Source: Clostridium sp. CAG:302
GTDB lineage: Bacteria; Bacillota_I; Bacilli_A; RF39; UBA660
Direction: 5' to 3'
Assembly: GCA_000431795.1 (NCBI GenBank)
Contig: FR887368.1
Location: 20,014-84,013 of the forward strand
DNA length: 64,000 nt
The notes below the pieces were generated by a model. That model saw only the letters and a list, made by a program, of their open reading frames with translations, made no database searches and was not told where the DNA came from. Below, in pieces: positions 24,443 through 31,992 of this stretch (positions within the stretch are counted from its first letter, which is position 1; each line of letters begins with the position of its first letter). The position numbers and the translations under genes are program-made.

Positions 24443-25207
24443 ATGTTAAACAATGGTGATACTATCAAAGAAAGTATCAAAAAATTGAATAATGAATTTA
24501 ATAGAATAAAAAGAATGGGATATGTTCCAGAGGTTCATCGTGGATATGGTGGTATTGGTGATACATTTGAAAGATTATTAGGAAAAGAAAAGTCTGATTT
24601 TTGTGTACCCGATTATGATGGTATTGAAATTAAAACAAGAAGAAGTTTTAGTAAGGGTTTAATTGGTTTGTTTGGTTCAGTACCTGATGGTGAAGAGCTC
24701 TTTGAACTTGATAGACTAAGGGAAAAATATGGATATCCAGATAAAGAAATTAGAAGTGCCAAAGTATTATATTCTGTAGTATATGGTAATATGTTATGTC
24801 AGGTTGGAACAAAATATTTTTTTAAATTAGATGTTGATAGAAAAGAAGAAAAGGTATTTTTATGTGTATTTGATAAAAATCTTAATTTATTAGAAAGAAG
24901 TGTATATTGGTCTTTCTTTACATTAAAAAATAAATTATATTGTAAATTGCGATATTTAATGCTCGTAGATGCTTGGACAAATAATATAGATGGAAAAATG
25001 CACTATAAGTATTACAAGGCTACTTTCTATAAATTAAAAGATATTGACATTTTTGTTGATTTGATTGATAAAGGCTTTATAGCGGTTACTTTTAAAATTA
25101 GCGTTTACAGAGGAAATTATAGATATGGACTTCCTCATAATCATGGGTTAACTTTTGGTATTAGTAATGAGCATTTGCCTTTGCTTTATGATGAATACAA
25201 GTGGTAA
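24443..25207 (+). CDS. MvaI/BcnI-family restriction endonuclease-like protein
   Basis: The 254-residue protein has GYGGIGDTFERLLGKEKSDF followed by VPDYDGIEIKTRR. This corresponds to the PD-(D/E)XK core of MvaI/BcnI enzymes: an early Glu/Asp-rich helix, then D...ExK. A later RYGLPHNHGLTFG segment resembles the catalytic-site histidine region. No DNA methyltransferase is encoded nearby, so it is either a solitary nuclease, for example methyl-directed or repair-like (a MutH-type role), or a relic of a restriction system. TATAAT at 24390 and AAAGGAAGG before the ATG support expression. Confidence 0.75.
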   Translation: MLNNGDTIKESIKKLNNEFNRIKRMGYVPEVHRGYGGIGDTFERLLGKEKSDFCVPDYDGIEIKTRRSFSKGLIGLFGSVPDGEELFELDRLREKYGYPDKEIRSAKVLYSVVYGNMLCQVGTKYFFKLDVDRKEEKVFLCVFDKNLNLLERSVYWSFFTLKNKLYCKLRYLMLVDAWTNNIDGKMHYKYYKATFYKLKDIDIFVDLIDKGFIAVTFKISVYRGNYRYGLPHNHGLTFGISNEHLPLLYDEYKW

Positions 25208-25233
25208 TGGGACACCTCATTCTCCACTTTTTA
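25199..25233 (+). terminator. Terminator of the MvaI/BcnI-like gene
   Basis: Stem AAGTGG / CCACTT, extended by AATG / CATT, then TTTTTATATT. It overlaps the stop codon. Confidence 0.7.
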
Positions 25234-25300
25234 TATTTAAATTTTTTAGGTACTAAGTTATTGGCTTGGGATCATGTGGTTGCAGAAAATAAATATTAAA

Positions 25301-25322
25301 AAAGAACTATCGCTAGTTCTTT
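25301..25322 (-). terminator. Terminator of the tRNA pair
   Basis: Stem AAAGAACTA / TAGTTCTTT with a 4-nt loop and a TTTTTT run on the minus strand, just after tRNA-Pro. Confidence 0.8.
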
Positions 25323-25334
25323 ATTTTTCAATAA

Positions 25335-25411
25335 TGGTCGGGAAGACAGGATTTGAACCTGCAACCCCATGGTCCCAAACCACGTGCTCTACCAAGTTGA
25401 GCCACTTCCCG
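25335..25411 (-). tRNA. tRNA-Pro (TGG)
   Basis: Full cloverleaf: acceptor CGGGAAG / CTTCCCG, anticodon loop TTTGGGA with anticodon TGG, T-loop GGTTCAAATCC, encoded CCA. It is co-transcribed with tRNA-Ala just upstream. Confidence 0.95.
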
Positions 25412-25412
25412 A

Positions 25413-25489
25413 TGGTGGAGAATGAGGGACTCGAACCCTTGACCCTTTGCGTGCAAGGCAAATGCTCTAGCCAACTGAGCTAATTCCCC
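25413..25489 (-). tRNA. tRNA-Ala (TGC)
   Basis: Acceptor GGGGAAT / ATTCTCC (one wobble), D-loop AGCTCAGTTGGCTAGAGC, anticodon TGC in the loop CTTGCACG, T-loop GGTTCGAGTCC, encoded CCA. One base separates it from tRNA-Pro. Confidence 0.95.
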
Positions 25490-25546
25490 AAGACAATATA
25501 AATTATAACAATAATTTATATTGTTGTCAATATCTTTTAATTAAAT

Positions 25547-25837
25547 TTATTTAGTTTCATATACACTAACTTGTTTTCTATCTTTTCCAAGGTGAGAATA
25601 CTTAACATATCCAGAAATTTTTGCAAATAGAGTATCATCTGTTCCTCTACCTACATTTGTTCCAGGATGAATTTTAGTACCTCTTTGGCGATAAATGATA
25701 GAACCTGCAGTTACATATTCACCATCTGAAGCCTTTGCTCCAAGTCTTCTACCAGCTGAATCTCTTCCATTACTAGTAGATGATTGACCTTTTTTGTGGG
25801 CAAATAATTGTATATTAAATTCCATTAATCTATTCAT
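25547..25837 (-). CDS. rpmA: 50S ribosomal protein L27 with Prp-cleaved extension
   Basis: The 96-residue L27 has the signature KKGQSSTSNGRDSAGRRLG and GSIIYRQRGTKIHPG. The N-terminus MNRLMEFNIQLF precedes AHKKG. Bacillota L27 carries such an extension, cut after the FxxxLF-type motif (here after Phe12) by the protease Prp, whose gene lies immediately upstream and overlaps by 8 nt. The start at 25837 follows AAGGAGG. Confidence 0.98.
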   Translation of the reverse strand: MNRLMEFNIQLFAHKKGQSSTSNGRDSAGRRLGAKASDGEYVTAGSIIYRQRGTKIHPGTNVGRGTDDTLFAKISGYVKYSHLGKDRKQVSVYETK

Positions 25838-26144
25838 TATTTTCCTCCTTAATTTGTATGTTTTTAGGATATGCTTTTTCTAATTCATATAGATTAGAAA
25901 TAAGTACATTTATGATTTTCTTGGTAGCCATATCATTTTTAAGTACTTCTATAATTAAACCTCTACTATCATTATAACTAATACTTTGATTATCTAAAGA
26001 TAATAATATATTAATGGTAGTTATAACCGTACTAGACACTGCAGCACATACAATATCTTTACCAAAATCATCATAACCAGCATGTCCATTGATGATAACT
26101 TTATTTACATTATCATCTTTTTTAGTAAGTATTACTTTAATCAT
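25830..26144 (-). CDS. prp: Ribosomal-processing cysteine protease Prp
   Basis: The 104-residue protease removes the L27 N-terminal extension. The catalytic dyad is visible in GHAGYDDFGKDIVCAAVS (His21, Cys33). It sits between rplU and rpmA, as in other Bacillota. The length and short acidic tail are typical. Confidence 0.95.
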   Translation of the reverse strand: MIKVILTKKDDNVNKVIINGHAGYDDFGKDIVCAAVSSTVITTINILLSLDNQSISYNDSRGLIIEVLKNDMATKKIINVLISNLYELEKAYPKNIQIKEENNE

Positions 26145-26154
26145 AAAATACTCC

Positions 26155-26451
26155 TTACTTAATTTTATTAATCTCTACTTTAGTATATGGTTGTCTGTGG
26201 CCTACTTTTCTTCTAGTAGATCTCTTATTTGGTGTATATCTGAATATAGTTATTTTCTTTTGTTTTCCTTGTTTTACGATAGTACCTTCAACAGTAGCTT
26301 CAACATAAGGATTACCTACTACACCATTAGCCATTAAGACTTTATCAAAAACAACTTTATCTCCTTCGTTACCTTCTAGTTTTTCAACATATATTGTAGC
26401 GCCCTCAGAAACATAATATTGTTTTCCACCAGTTTCAATAATTGCTTTCAT
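26155..26451 (-). CDS. rplU: 50S ribosomal protein L21
   Basis: The 98-residue protein has MKAIIETGGKQYYVSEG at the N-terminus and the conserved C-terminal FRYTPNKRSTRRKVGHRQPY. It is the first gene of the L21-prp-L27 operon and is preceded by a structured leader and a good promoter. Confidence 0.98.
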   Translation of the reverse strand: MKAIIETGGKQYYVSEGATIYVEKLEGNEGDKVVFDKVLMANGVVGNPYVEATVEGTIVKQGKQKKITIFRYTPNKRSTRRKVGHRQPYTKVEINKIK

Positions 26452-26556
26452 TTTCTTACCTCCTTACACTTATTTTTAAGACTCACTCTTAAGGTGTCAT
26501 TTCTGAACTTTTACCTTTTCAATGTGGTTGAGTTAACAACTCGAGGTCTTCAAAAC
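26452..26556 (-). promoter_or_regulatory. Structured 5' leader of rplU (probable L21 leader)
   Basis: About 105 nt lie between the inferred transcription start and rplU. They contain a hairpin around GAGTTGTTAACTC and a second pairing between AAGACTCACTCTTAAG-type arms. An autoregulatory L21 leader is common at this position in Bacillota. I identified it by position and structure only. Confidence 0.5.
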
Positions 26557-26562
26557 AATACA

Positions 26563-26591
26563 ATTTTATCATAAAATAATGCTTAAGTCAA
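26563..26591 (-). promoter_or_regulatory. rplU operon promoter
   Basis: TTGACT, a 17-nt spacer, then TAAAAT, between the SpoIVFB-like gene and rplU. The ribosomal genes can therefore be transcribed independently. Confidence 0.7.
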
Positions 26592-26596
26592 ACAAA

Positions 26597-27367
26597 TTAA
26601 GGCTTTTTATCAAAAAAATTACTCAAAAAACTTTTTTCTTCAATTATATTATTGTTAACTTTAAATAAATGTGTTTTGTTTTTGTACATTTTGTTTTTAT
26701 TATTAATTATCTTAAAACTTTTATACTTTATATTATATAAATATCTTTCTAAAACAAATTTATTATAGATATATTCTATTTTTTTATAATAATTCCATAT
26801 ATTTTGAAGTAATATAAATACAACCATAACCATTGAATAATTTTTTTCATATATACCGCCTATTAATATCATTGATAAAGTTATAAAGGAAATTAATACA
26901 GTTAAATTGTTAGAAAAATTTAAATTTAAATACTTTGAAAATATCAAATTGATGATTTTACTGCCATCCAAAGGAATTATAGGAAGTACATTGAATAAAA
27001 GCATACTATTATGATAAGTAAAAAATAAATTATATGTATATTCTCTTATTATTCCATTTCTATATAAAAAAAATATTGTATAAAAATATATTGATTGAAA
27101 TATAATACCAGATATTGCTATAAGTAAGTCTTTTTCTATTTTAGTATTAACTAAAGTATCAAATTCTGTAATACCGCCATATGGATAAATAGTTATTTTT
27201 TTTATCCTGTATTTATATATTGTAGCGGTTATAACATGTCCAAATTCATGAATTATTATAAGTGAAGTAAAAGCGATTAAATTAATAAAATGTCCTGTTA
27301 ATACCAGTCCAAATGCCATTATAATATATGTATAGTGGAAATCCATTTTATTTAAGAAATTCTTCAT
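26597..27367 (-). CDS. M50 site-2 protease, SpoIVFB-like
   Basis: The 256-residue polytopic membrane metalloprotease has the zinc motif HEFGH at residues 40-44 and the third ligand region NVLPIIPLDG near 125-134. ITIYPYGGITEFD, just after the HExxH helix, is characteristic of the SpoIVFB branch. In spore formers SpoIVFB cleaves pro-sigma-K in the mother cell. Its position (after a SpoIVFA-like gene and before rplU-prp-rpmA) matches Bacillus subtilis gene order. Its start overlaps the upstream gene by 20 nt. Confidence 0.88.
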   Translation of the reverse strand: MKNFLNKMDFHYTYIIMAFGLVLTGHFINLIAFTSLIIIHEFGHVITATIYKYRIKKITIYPYGGITEFDTLVNTKIEKDLLIAISGIIFQSIYFYTIFFLYRNGIIREYTYNLFFTYHNSMLLFNVLPIIPLDGSKIINLIFSKYLNLNFSNNLTVLISFITLSMILIGGIYEKNYSMVMVVFILLQNIWNYYKKIEYIYNKFVLERYLYNIKYKSFKIINNKNKMYKNKTHLFKVNNNIIEEKSFLSNFFDKKP

Positions 27368-27962
27368 AATTTAAATATTTATTATCCTTGCTAAAAACCA
27401 TATATAAATTTCTTTCTGCCTCTCCAATATATGTTCCCTTTTCTACATAATCATATAATTTTAGCGATGTTGTACTGACATTTCCATACCATATATATAC
27501 TCCGTTTAAATCTTCTATTATAATTGTATTATTATAGTATTCCTTATTACCAATAAATACAACCATTCCCTCTGTTATTGCTGGTATTAAATAAGATTCT
27601 GGTATAGTAAGACTAACCCCATCATGATACACAGATAAATTATCATGGTTTAATTGCTCATTAAATACCTTTTGAGTATCTATTTCTTTTTTTATTGGAA
27701 GAATTCCGCCTAAATATTTATTATACACTTTTTTTATTTTAGTAAAAGATATCACATCAGTAAAGACATATTTAGTGATAGTTTCTTTAAAGTCATTGTT
27801 ATATTTGCACATAATAGCAAATGAAAAAAATATAACGGCAATTGTCAAAGTTCTTATTCCAAGGCCTTTCAAGTATTTTTTGATATTATTTTTACTATCA
27901 GTACATTTTTTGTTATTTTTATTAATAATATCTAAATACTTATTTGGATCTATTTCGTTCAT
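27348..27962 (-). CDS. SpoIVFA-like membrane protein with degenerate M23 domain
   Basis: The 204-residue protein has a cytoplasmic N-terminus, one transmembrane helix (about residues 36-54) and a C-terminal LytM/M23-like fold: EGMVVFIGNKEYYNNTIIIED, then VYIWYGN, then DYVEKGTYIGEA. The metal ligands of active M23 enzymes (HxxxD and HxH) are not present, as in SpoIVFA, which inhibits and localises SpoIVFB. The adjacent SpoIVFB-like gene supports the assignment. Confidence 0.75.
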   Translation of the reverse strand: MNEIDPNKYLDIINKNNKKCTDSKNNIKKYLKGLGIRTLTIAVIFFSFAIMCKYNNDFKETITKYVFTDVISFTKIKKVYNKYLGGILPIKKEIDTQKVFNEQLNHDNLSVYHDGVSLTIPESYLIPAITEGMVVFIGNKEYYNNTIIIEDLNGVYIWYGNVSTTSLKLYDYVEKGTYIGEAERNLYMVFSKDNKYLNYEEFLK

Positions 27963-27992
27963 ATTATCACCAATTTAATATATGAAAAAAAG

Positions 27993-28008
27993 AAGTAAAC
28001 TATTACTT
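27993..28008 (-). terminator. Terminator of the 28003-28395 gene
   Basis: Stem AAGTAA / TTACTT with CTTTTTTT following on the minus strand. Confidence 0.5.
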
Positions 28009-28395
28009 AGTATCTTCTTTCTTAATTTTACTCTTTCTTTTTGGAAAGAATCTTTTTGAATTATCATCATATATTTTTACCACAGGTTTTATTGTTAATG
28101 GTAATACTATAGTTCTTTCATAATATTTGGCTTGTTCTTCTTTTGACAATTCATCAAATAAATAAACTATAGAAAACTTTATGCTCATTCCCTCATGATA
28201 AGAAAGTGGCTGCTCTGCTACATATAAATCAGTACCATTATTCCAAAGCATTCTCGCTTTTTCTTCAGATAAAGACAATCTTTCTTCTCTAGACAGATTA
28301 TCTATAACATCTGTATACTCTTTACCATTTTTATCTTTTTTTACAATATATCTAACTAATGGTAAAACCCTTGTATAATAAATTTCTTTTTCCAT
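28003..28395 (-). CDS. Small soluble protein of unknown function
   Basis: The 130-residue protein is charged, with a lysine-rich C-terminal tail (FFPKRKSKIKKEDTK) and a folded-looking core (YVAEQPLSYHEGMSIKFSIVYLFDELSKEE). There is no signal peptide and no recognised motif. It follows a membrane-anchored protein gene and precedes the SpoIVFA-like gene. The ribosome site AGGAGGAAAAAA is strong, so it is likely real. Confidence 0.65.
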   Translation of the reverse strand: MEKEIYYTRVLPLVRYIVKKDKNGKEYTDVIDNLSREERLSLSEEKARMLWNNGTDLYVAEQPLSYHEGMSIKFSIVYLFDELSKEEQAKYYERTIVLPLTIKPVVKIYDDNSKRFFPKRKSKIKKEDTK

Positions 28396-28447
28396 TTTTT
28401 CCTCCTGATAAATACTAGTATATCATAAACTTTAATTTTTGTAAATT

Positions 28448-29251
28448 TTACTTTAAATATTTGATTTTTAATTCATTAATATAATTATTTTCAAAGAATA
28501 AATCATTCAAATCTTTTTTATTGTAAACTAAAACCAACGAGTTATTTTCGATATACACTTTTATTATATTATTAAAATCATCAGTTATTCTTTTAACATA
28601 TTCATTTTTTTTCTTTTCTATATCGTTTTTAGTTAATGATATATTTGTATTTTTGTCAACAACAATTTCATTAGCATTTATCATAATATCATCATTAAAA
28701 AGCTTTTCAGCGATGTATTCTTTAGTATAGCTATATTTTAAAAGCAAGTCTTCAGTAGTTAATATTTTATTAGTTTTCAAATCAATATTTAAAGTTAATA
28801 CATAGCTTCTATTAATATTTTGAATATTGAAGTCCATTTCATAGAATACAGATAAAACCGTACTATTAACTTGTGTTTTTATTAAAGTAGTAACTGTATT
28901 ATTTGAAGTGTAATCTTCTTCTTTTTTTAGTTCATCATAATATTTGTTAATATAGTCAATAAGTTCTGCTTCCTCATTTTCAAACGTTTTTGTTAAATCA
29001 CTATCAAGATTTTTAAATGTTATCTTGGAAACATTTATACTGGAATAAACATCACTATAATTACTAAAGATAATTGGAGTTGTTTCTATATAATCTTTAA
29101 CATTATAATTAATAAATTTATTTGTTTCCTTTTTATCATATCCCTGATACTCAAATAGCTTATATAACCCAACGCCCAACAATATAAGGAAAAGTGCACT
29201 AAATATTACCAATGCTTTAGCAGCCTTTCCACTCATAACTTTATTATTCAT
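28448..29251 (-). CDS. Membrane-anchored extracytoplasmic protein
   Basis: The 267-residue protein has one N-terminal transmembrane helix (about residues 12-32) and an exported region with alternating strands and helices. The arrangement YVLTLNIDLKTNKILTTEDLLL, then YTKEYIAEKLF, resembles the extracellular DUF3298/PdaC-C-type domain found behind membrane anchors in Bacillota, though without certain motifs. It is probably an envelope-facing sensor or lysozyme-binding-type protein; this is tentative. Confidence 0.6.
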   Translation of the reverse strand: MNNKVMSGKAAKALVIFSALFLILLGVGLYKLFEYQGYDKKETNKFINYNVKDYIETTPIIFSNYSDVYSSINVSKITFKNLDSDLTKTFENEEAELIDYINKYYDELKKEEDYTSNNTVTTLIKTQVNSTVLSVFYEMDFNIQNINRSYVLTLNIDLKTNKILTTEDLLLKYSYTKEYIAEKLFNDDIMINANEIVVDKNTNISLTKNDIEKKKNEYVKRITDDFNNIIKVYIENNSLVLVYNKKDLNDLFFENNYINELKIKYLK

Positions 29252-29316
29252 AATATACCTTCTTTCATAATTATTATAATATATTTTTTGAAATTTGAAA
29301 AGATATAAAGAAAAAT

Positions 29317-29332
29317 CTATCTTGTGAGATAG
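29317..29332 (-). terminator. Terminator of the small SOS-linked gene
   Basis: Stem CTATCT / AGATAG around CACA, followed by ATTTTTC on the minus strand. It overlaps the stop codon of 29317-29448. Confidence 0.6.
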
Positions 29333-29448
29333 ACATATCCTTTATTTTCTTCTAGATTTTTACTATTATTTTGAACAATTACTAATGTAGCTAATACTAA
29401 AACTAAATAGAAAATTATTGCTCCTTTATTTTTCTTAACAAAACTCAT
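29317..29448 (-). CDS. 43-residue membrane protein divergent from lexA (SOS-type)
   Basis: The protein has a short basic N-terminus (MSFVKKNKG), a single hydrophobic helix (residues 10-25, AIIFYLVLVLATLVIV) and a polar tail. AAGGAGATGTG precedes the ATG. Its promoter (TTGACA-17-TAGAAT) contains a LexA-box-like sequence in the spacer. In Bacillus subtilis the gene divergent from lexA is yneA, a membrane-anchored division inhibitor. This protein has the same location but lacks a LysM domain. I infer a small SOS-induced division suppressor. Confidence 0.6.
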   Translation of the reverse strand: MSFVKKNKGAIIFYLVLVLATLVIVQNNSKNLEENKGYVYLTR

Positions 29449-29476
29449 ATCTATCACATCTCCTTCTTACATTATT

Positions 29477-29505
29477 ATTCTAACATATACAAATGTTCGT
29501 GTCAA
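29477..29505 (-). promoter_or_regulatory. LexA-regulated promoter of the small membrane protein
   Basis: TTGACA-17-TAGAAT with CGAACATTTGTATA (29486-29499) in the spacer. This is close to the Bacillota LexA consensus CGAACATATGTTCG. Confidence 0.65.
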
Positions 29506-29524
29506 TATAAAAATGTATTAAATG

Positions 29525-29564
29525 CGAATATTTGTTTGACATTTTACACTTTATATGTTAATAT
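29525..29564 (+). promoter_or_regulatory. lexA promoter with LexA box
   Basis: CGAATATTTGTTTG (29525-29538) overlaps the -35 TTGACA (29536-29541). A 17-nt spacer leads to TAATAT (29559-29564). Autorepression is expected. Confidence 0.7.
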
Positions 29565-29588
29565 TATAAATGAAAGGAGACATTATAT

Positions 29589-30215
29589 ATGGTCAAAGAA
29601 GGAAAATTAACAAAAAGACAGAAAGATATCTTGGAATATATAAAAAAGTTTTCAGCGCAAAAAAAATATCCACCTTCTATTCGTGAAATTGCGGCTAATT
29701 TTAGTTTAAGTTCACCAGCTACTGCTCATGTTCATGTAAAGAAACTAATTGAAAAAGGATATTTAAAAAGAGGAAAAGGAAGTAATCACTTATTAGAGTT
29801 ACAAGTACCTAATGAATTTGAAAATAAAAATGATGATGTGGTAACAGTACCACTTCTTGGTAAGGTAACTGCAGGTAATCCAATTGAAGCAATTGAAACA
29901 CCTAACGAAGTTATTTCTTTACCTACATATTTACTTCCAAAGAGAAAAGAAGTATTTACTATTAAAGTTGAAGGCGACTCAATGATTAATGCTGGTATTT
30001 ATAGTAAAGATATAGTAATTGTTGAAAGAGGGGAAAATGCTAAAAATGGTGATATTGTTGTAGCTATGGATGATGAAAATCAAGTTACTATTAAAAGATA
30101 TTTTAAAGAAAAAGATTATGTTAGATTACAACCAGAAAATGACTATATGTTACCTATTATACTAAAAAATGCTACCATATTAGGTAAGGCTATTGGTCTA
30201 TATAGAAAATTTTAA
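29589..30215 (+). CDS. lexA: SOS repressor LexA
   Basis: The 208-residue protein has an N-terminal winged helix (TKRQKDILEYIKKF, PPSIREIAANFSLSSPATAH), the self-cleavage site Ala95-Gly96 (VTAGNP), catalytic Ser131 (VEGDSMINAG) and Lys169 (VTIKRYF). It is a RecA-stimulated autoprotease controlling the damage response. It has its own operator and a bidirectional terminator. Confidence 0.97.
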   Translation: MVKEGKLTKRQKDILEYIKKFSAQKKYPPSIREIAANFSLSSPATAHVHVKKLIEKGYLKRGKGSNHLLELQVPNEFENKNDDVVTVPLLGKVTAGNPIEAIETPNEVISLPTYLLPKRKEVFTIKVEGDSMINAGIYSKDIVIVERGENAKNGDIVVAMDDENQVTIKRYFKEKDYVRLQPENDYMLPIILKNATILGKAIGLYRKF

Positions 30216-30220
30216 TAAAT

Positions 30221-30248
30221 AAAAACAGGAATTTGATCCTGTTTTTTA
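30221..30248. terminator. Bidirectional terminator between lexA and the ABC permease
   Basis: Stem AAAAACAGGA / TCCTGTTTTT with loop ATTTGA and runs of A and T on both sides, between convergent genes. Confidence 0.85.
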
Positions 30249-30974
30249 TTTATTATCACTAATCATTTTTCTTTTGAATAATATTATGGTTAATATTATT
30301 ACTATTACTATATAAATCCCTACTATTAATATTGATGGCAAAATATTATTGTAATTACTATTTAATATATCTTTGGTAATATTTAATGTACTTTCAAATG
30401 GTAGTATATGACATATTGTACTAAAGGTACTGCCAACCATATCTGTAGTAAAATACATACCGCTGGTAAATGCTACTAATTGAACTATAATACTTGAAAT
30501 TCCGGATGATGATTTTTCTGTAGTTATGGTTCCTATTAGAATACCTAATGAAATGAATAATATTGATATTGGAATTACTGCTAAAATTGTATATATAGCA
30601 TTACTGCTAAATTTTAATCCAAGTATAATTGCTGTTATAAAAAATAATATATTTTGTATTAATATTAAAGGAATTACTGATAATATATATCCTAAAATGT
30701 AATTAATACTCTTCATTGGACTCACTCCGAGTCTTGCAGTAAGTGATGAACATCTATCCTTCGCTACTAAGGATGCTGTAAACATCGTTATAAATGCTAG
30801 ACTAAATATAATTATTCCTGGAGTGAAGTTTTCTATATTATATATTTCGTTAGGTATTTTAAACTGCTGAAAAATGTATAAAAGAAATAATGGTAAAATG
30901 ACAGCAAATATTATACTAACTGGATCTCTTACTATTTCTTTGAAGTTTCTTTTAGCAAAAATTATAGTTCTCAT
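30246..30974 (-). CDS. ABC-2 type transporter permease
   Basis: The 242-residue protein has about six transmembrane segments and the ABC-2 N-terminus (FAKRNFKEIVRDPVSIIFAVILP). It pairs with the ATPase directly upstream, whose frame it touches. It probably exports a drug, peptide or lipid-like compound; the substrate is unknown. Confidence 0.85.
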   Translation of the reverse strand: MRTIIFAKRNFKEIVRDPVSIIFAVILPLFLLYIFQQFKIPNEIYNIENFTPGIIIFSLAFITMFTASLVAKDRCSSLTARLGVSPMKSINYILGYILSVIPLILIQNILFFITAIILGLKFSSNAIYTILAVIPISILFISLGILIGTITTEKSSSGISSIIVQLVAFTSGMYFTTDMVGSTFSTICHILPFESTLNITKDILNSNYNNILPSILIVGIYIVIVIILTIILFKRKMISDNK

Positions 30975-31687
30975 TAATTATCCTCCTCTATTGTTTTTAT
31001 AAAAGCATCTTCAAATGTTTTGGCTTTCTTCTTTTTTATTAGTTCTTTAGCAGTACCTAGTTCTATTAATTTTCCTTTATTCATTATTCCTATTCTGTCA
31101 GATAATTTTTCAGCTTCTTCCATATAATGAGTGGTAAGAATTATTGTAGTATTTCCTTTTAGCGATTCGATAATATTCCATAAATCATGTCTTGATATTA
31201 CGTCAAGGCCTAGTGTTGGTTCATCTAAAAATAGTATTTTAGGAGAATTTATTAATGATATCGCTATTGATAGTTTTCTTTGATAACCGCCTGATAAAGT
31301 CTTAGCTTTTTGTTTTAATACATCATCTAATTTAAATATCTTTACTAATTCATTAATTTTTTCTTCTTTATTTGTAATTTGATAAATACCCGCCATAAAA
31401 TATAGATTTTCAATAACTGTTAAGTTTGGCGCTATTGCGGTTTCTTGAGGTGAAATGTTGATTATTTCTTTAATTTTAGCTGAATCTTTTGTTAAGTCAA
31501 AATTGTTTATTTTAACTTCTCCACTAGTAGGTAATATCAATGTTGATAGCATTTTGATTGTTGTCGTCTTTCCTGCTCCATTTGTACCCAAAAGTGAGAA
31601 TAATTCTCCAGATTTTATTTCTAGATTTAAGTTATTTACTGCATACTTTTCTTTATATTTTTTTGTTAGATTATTTATTTTTATCAT
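30974..31687 (-). CDS. ABC transporter ATP-binding protein
   Basis: Walker A GTNGAGKTT, signature LSGGYQRKLSIAI, Walker B ILFLDEPTLGLD and switch His in TTHYMEEAE are all intact. It is of the DrrA/YhaQ-like exporter type. The start is taken at 31687 because GGAGG lies 5 nt before that ATG, inside the AbrB-like gene, which it overlaps by 17 nt. Translation is probably coupled. Confidence 0.93.
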   Translation of the reverse strand: MIKINNLTKKYKEKYAVNNLNLEIKSGELFSLLGTNGAGKTTTIKMLSTLILPTSGEVKINNFDLTKDSAKIKEIINISPQETAIAPNLTVIENLYFMAGIYQITNKEEKINELVKIFKLDDVLKQKAKTLSGGYQRKLSIAISLINSPKILFLDEPTLGLDVISRHDLWNIIESLKGNTTIILTTHYMEEAEKLSDRIGIMNKGKLIELGTAKELIKKKKAKTFEDAFIKTIEEDN

Positions 31688-31883
31688 CATTTCCTCCGAG
31701 TATATTATTTGTAACATCTTCTATTACCTCAGATTTTACTAAGGCTATTCCTTTTTTCGCGTCGGCTAGTACTATAAGAGAATTGCCCGGTTTTATGTCA
31801 AAGATATCTCTTACTTCTTTTGGTATTACTATTTGCCCCTTTTCCCCCACTTTGCTTATTCCCATATATTTATTCTTATTCAT
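31671..31883 (-). CDS. AbrB/SpoVT-type DNA-binding regulator
   Basis: The 70-residue swapped-hairpin AbrB protein has MGISKVGEKGQIVIPKEVRD, then GNSLIVLADAKKGIALVKSE. It starts at 31883 behind AGAGGAGC; nine upstream codons are in frame but lack a ribosome site. As first gene of a three-gene operon with the ABC exporter, it probably regulates that operon. Confidence 0.88.
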   Translation of the reverse strand: MNKNKYMGISKVGEKGQIVIPKEVRDIFDIKPGNSLIVLADAKKGIALVKSEVIEDVTNNILGGNDDKNK

Positions 31884-31961
31884 ATATTTTGCTCCTCTCT
31901 TGTTATACAAGTTATACTTTTCATACTAATTATACCTCTATACCAAATAAAAGTCAAATAA

Positions 31962-31982
31962 AAAGTAGATTATTTCTACTTT
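31962..31982 (-). terminator. Terminator of the collagen-like gene 31993-32559
   Basis: Stem AAAGTAGA / TCTACTTT with a 5-nt loop, then TTATTT on the minus strand. Confidence 0.6.
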
Positions 31983-31992
31983 ATAATTTTAA

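Noticed and set aside
25274..25483. Plus-strand 69-residue open frame
   Set aside because: It is an antisense reading of tRNA-Pro and tRNA-Ala. Its TGFEPATPWSQT and ENEGLEP text is the usual false protein from tRNA complements.
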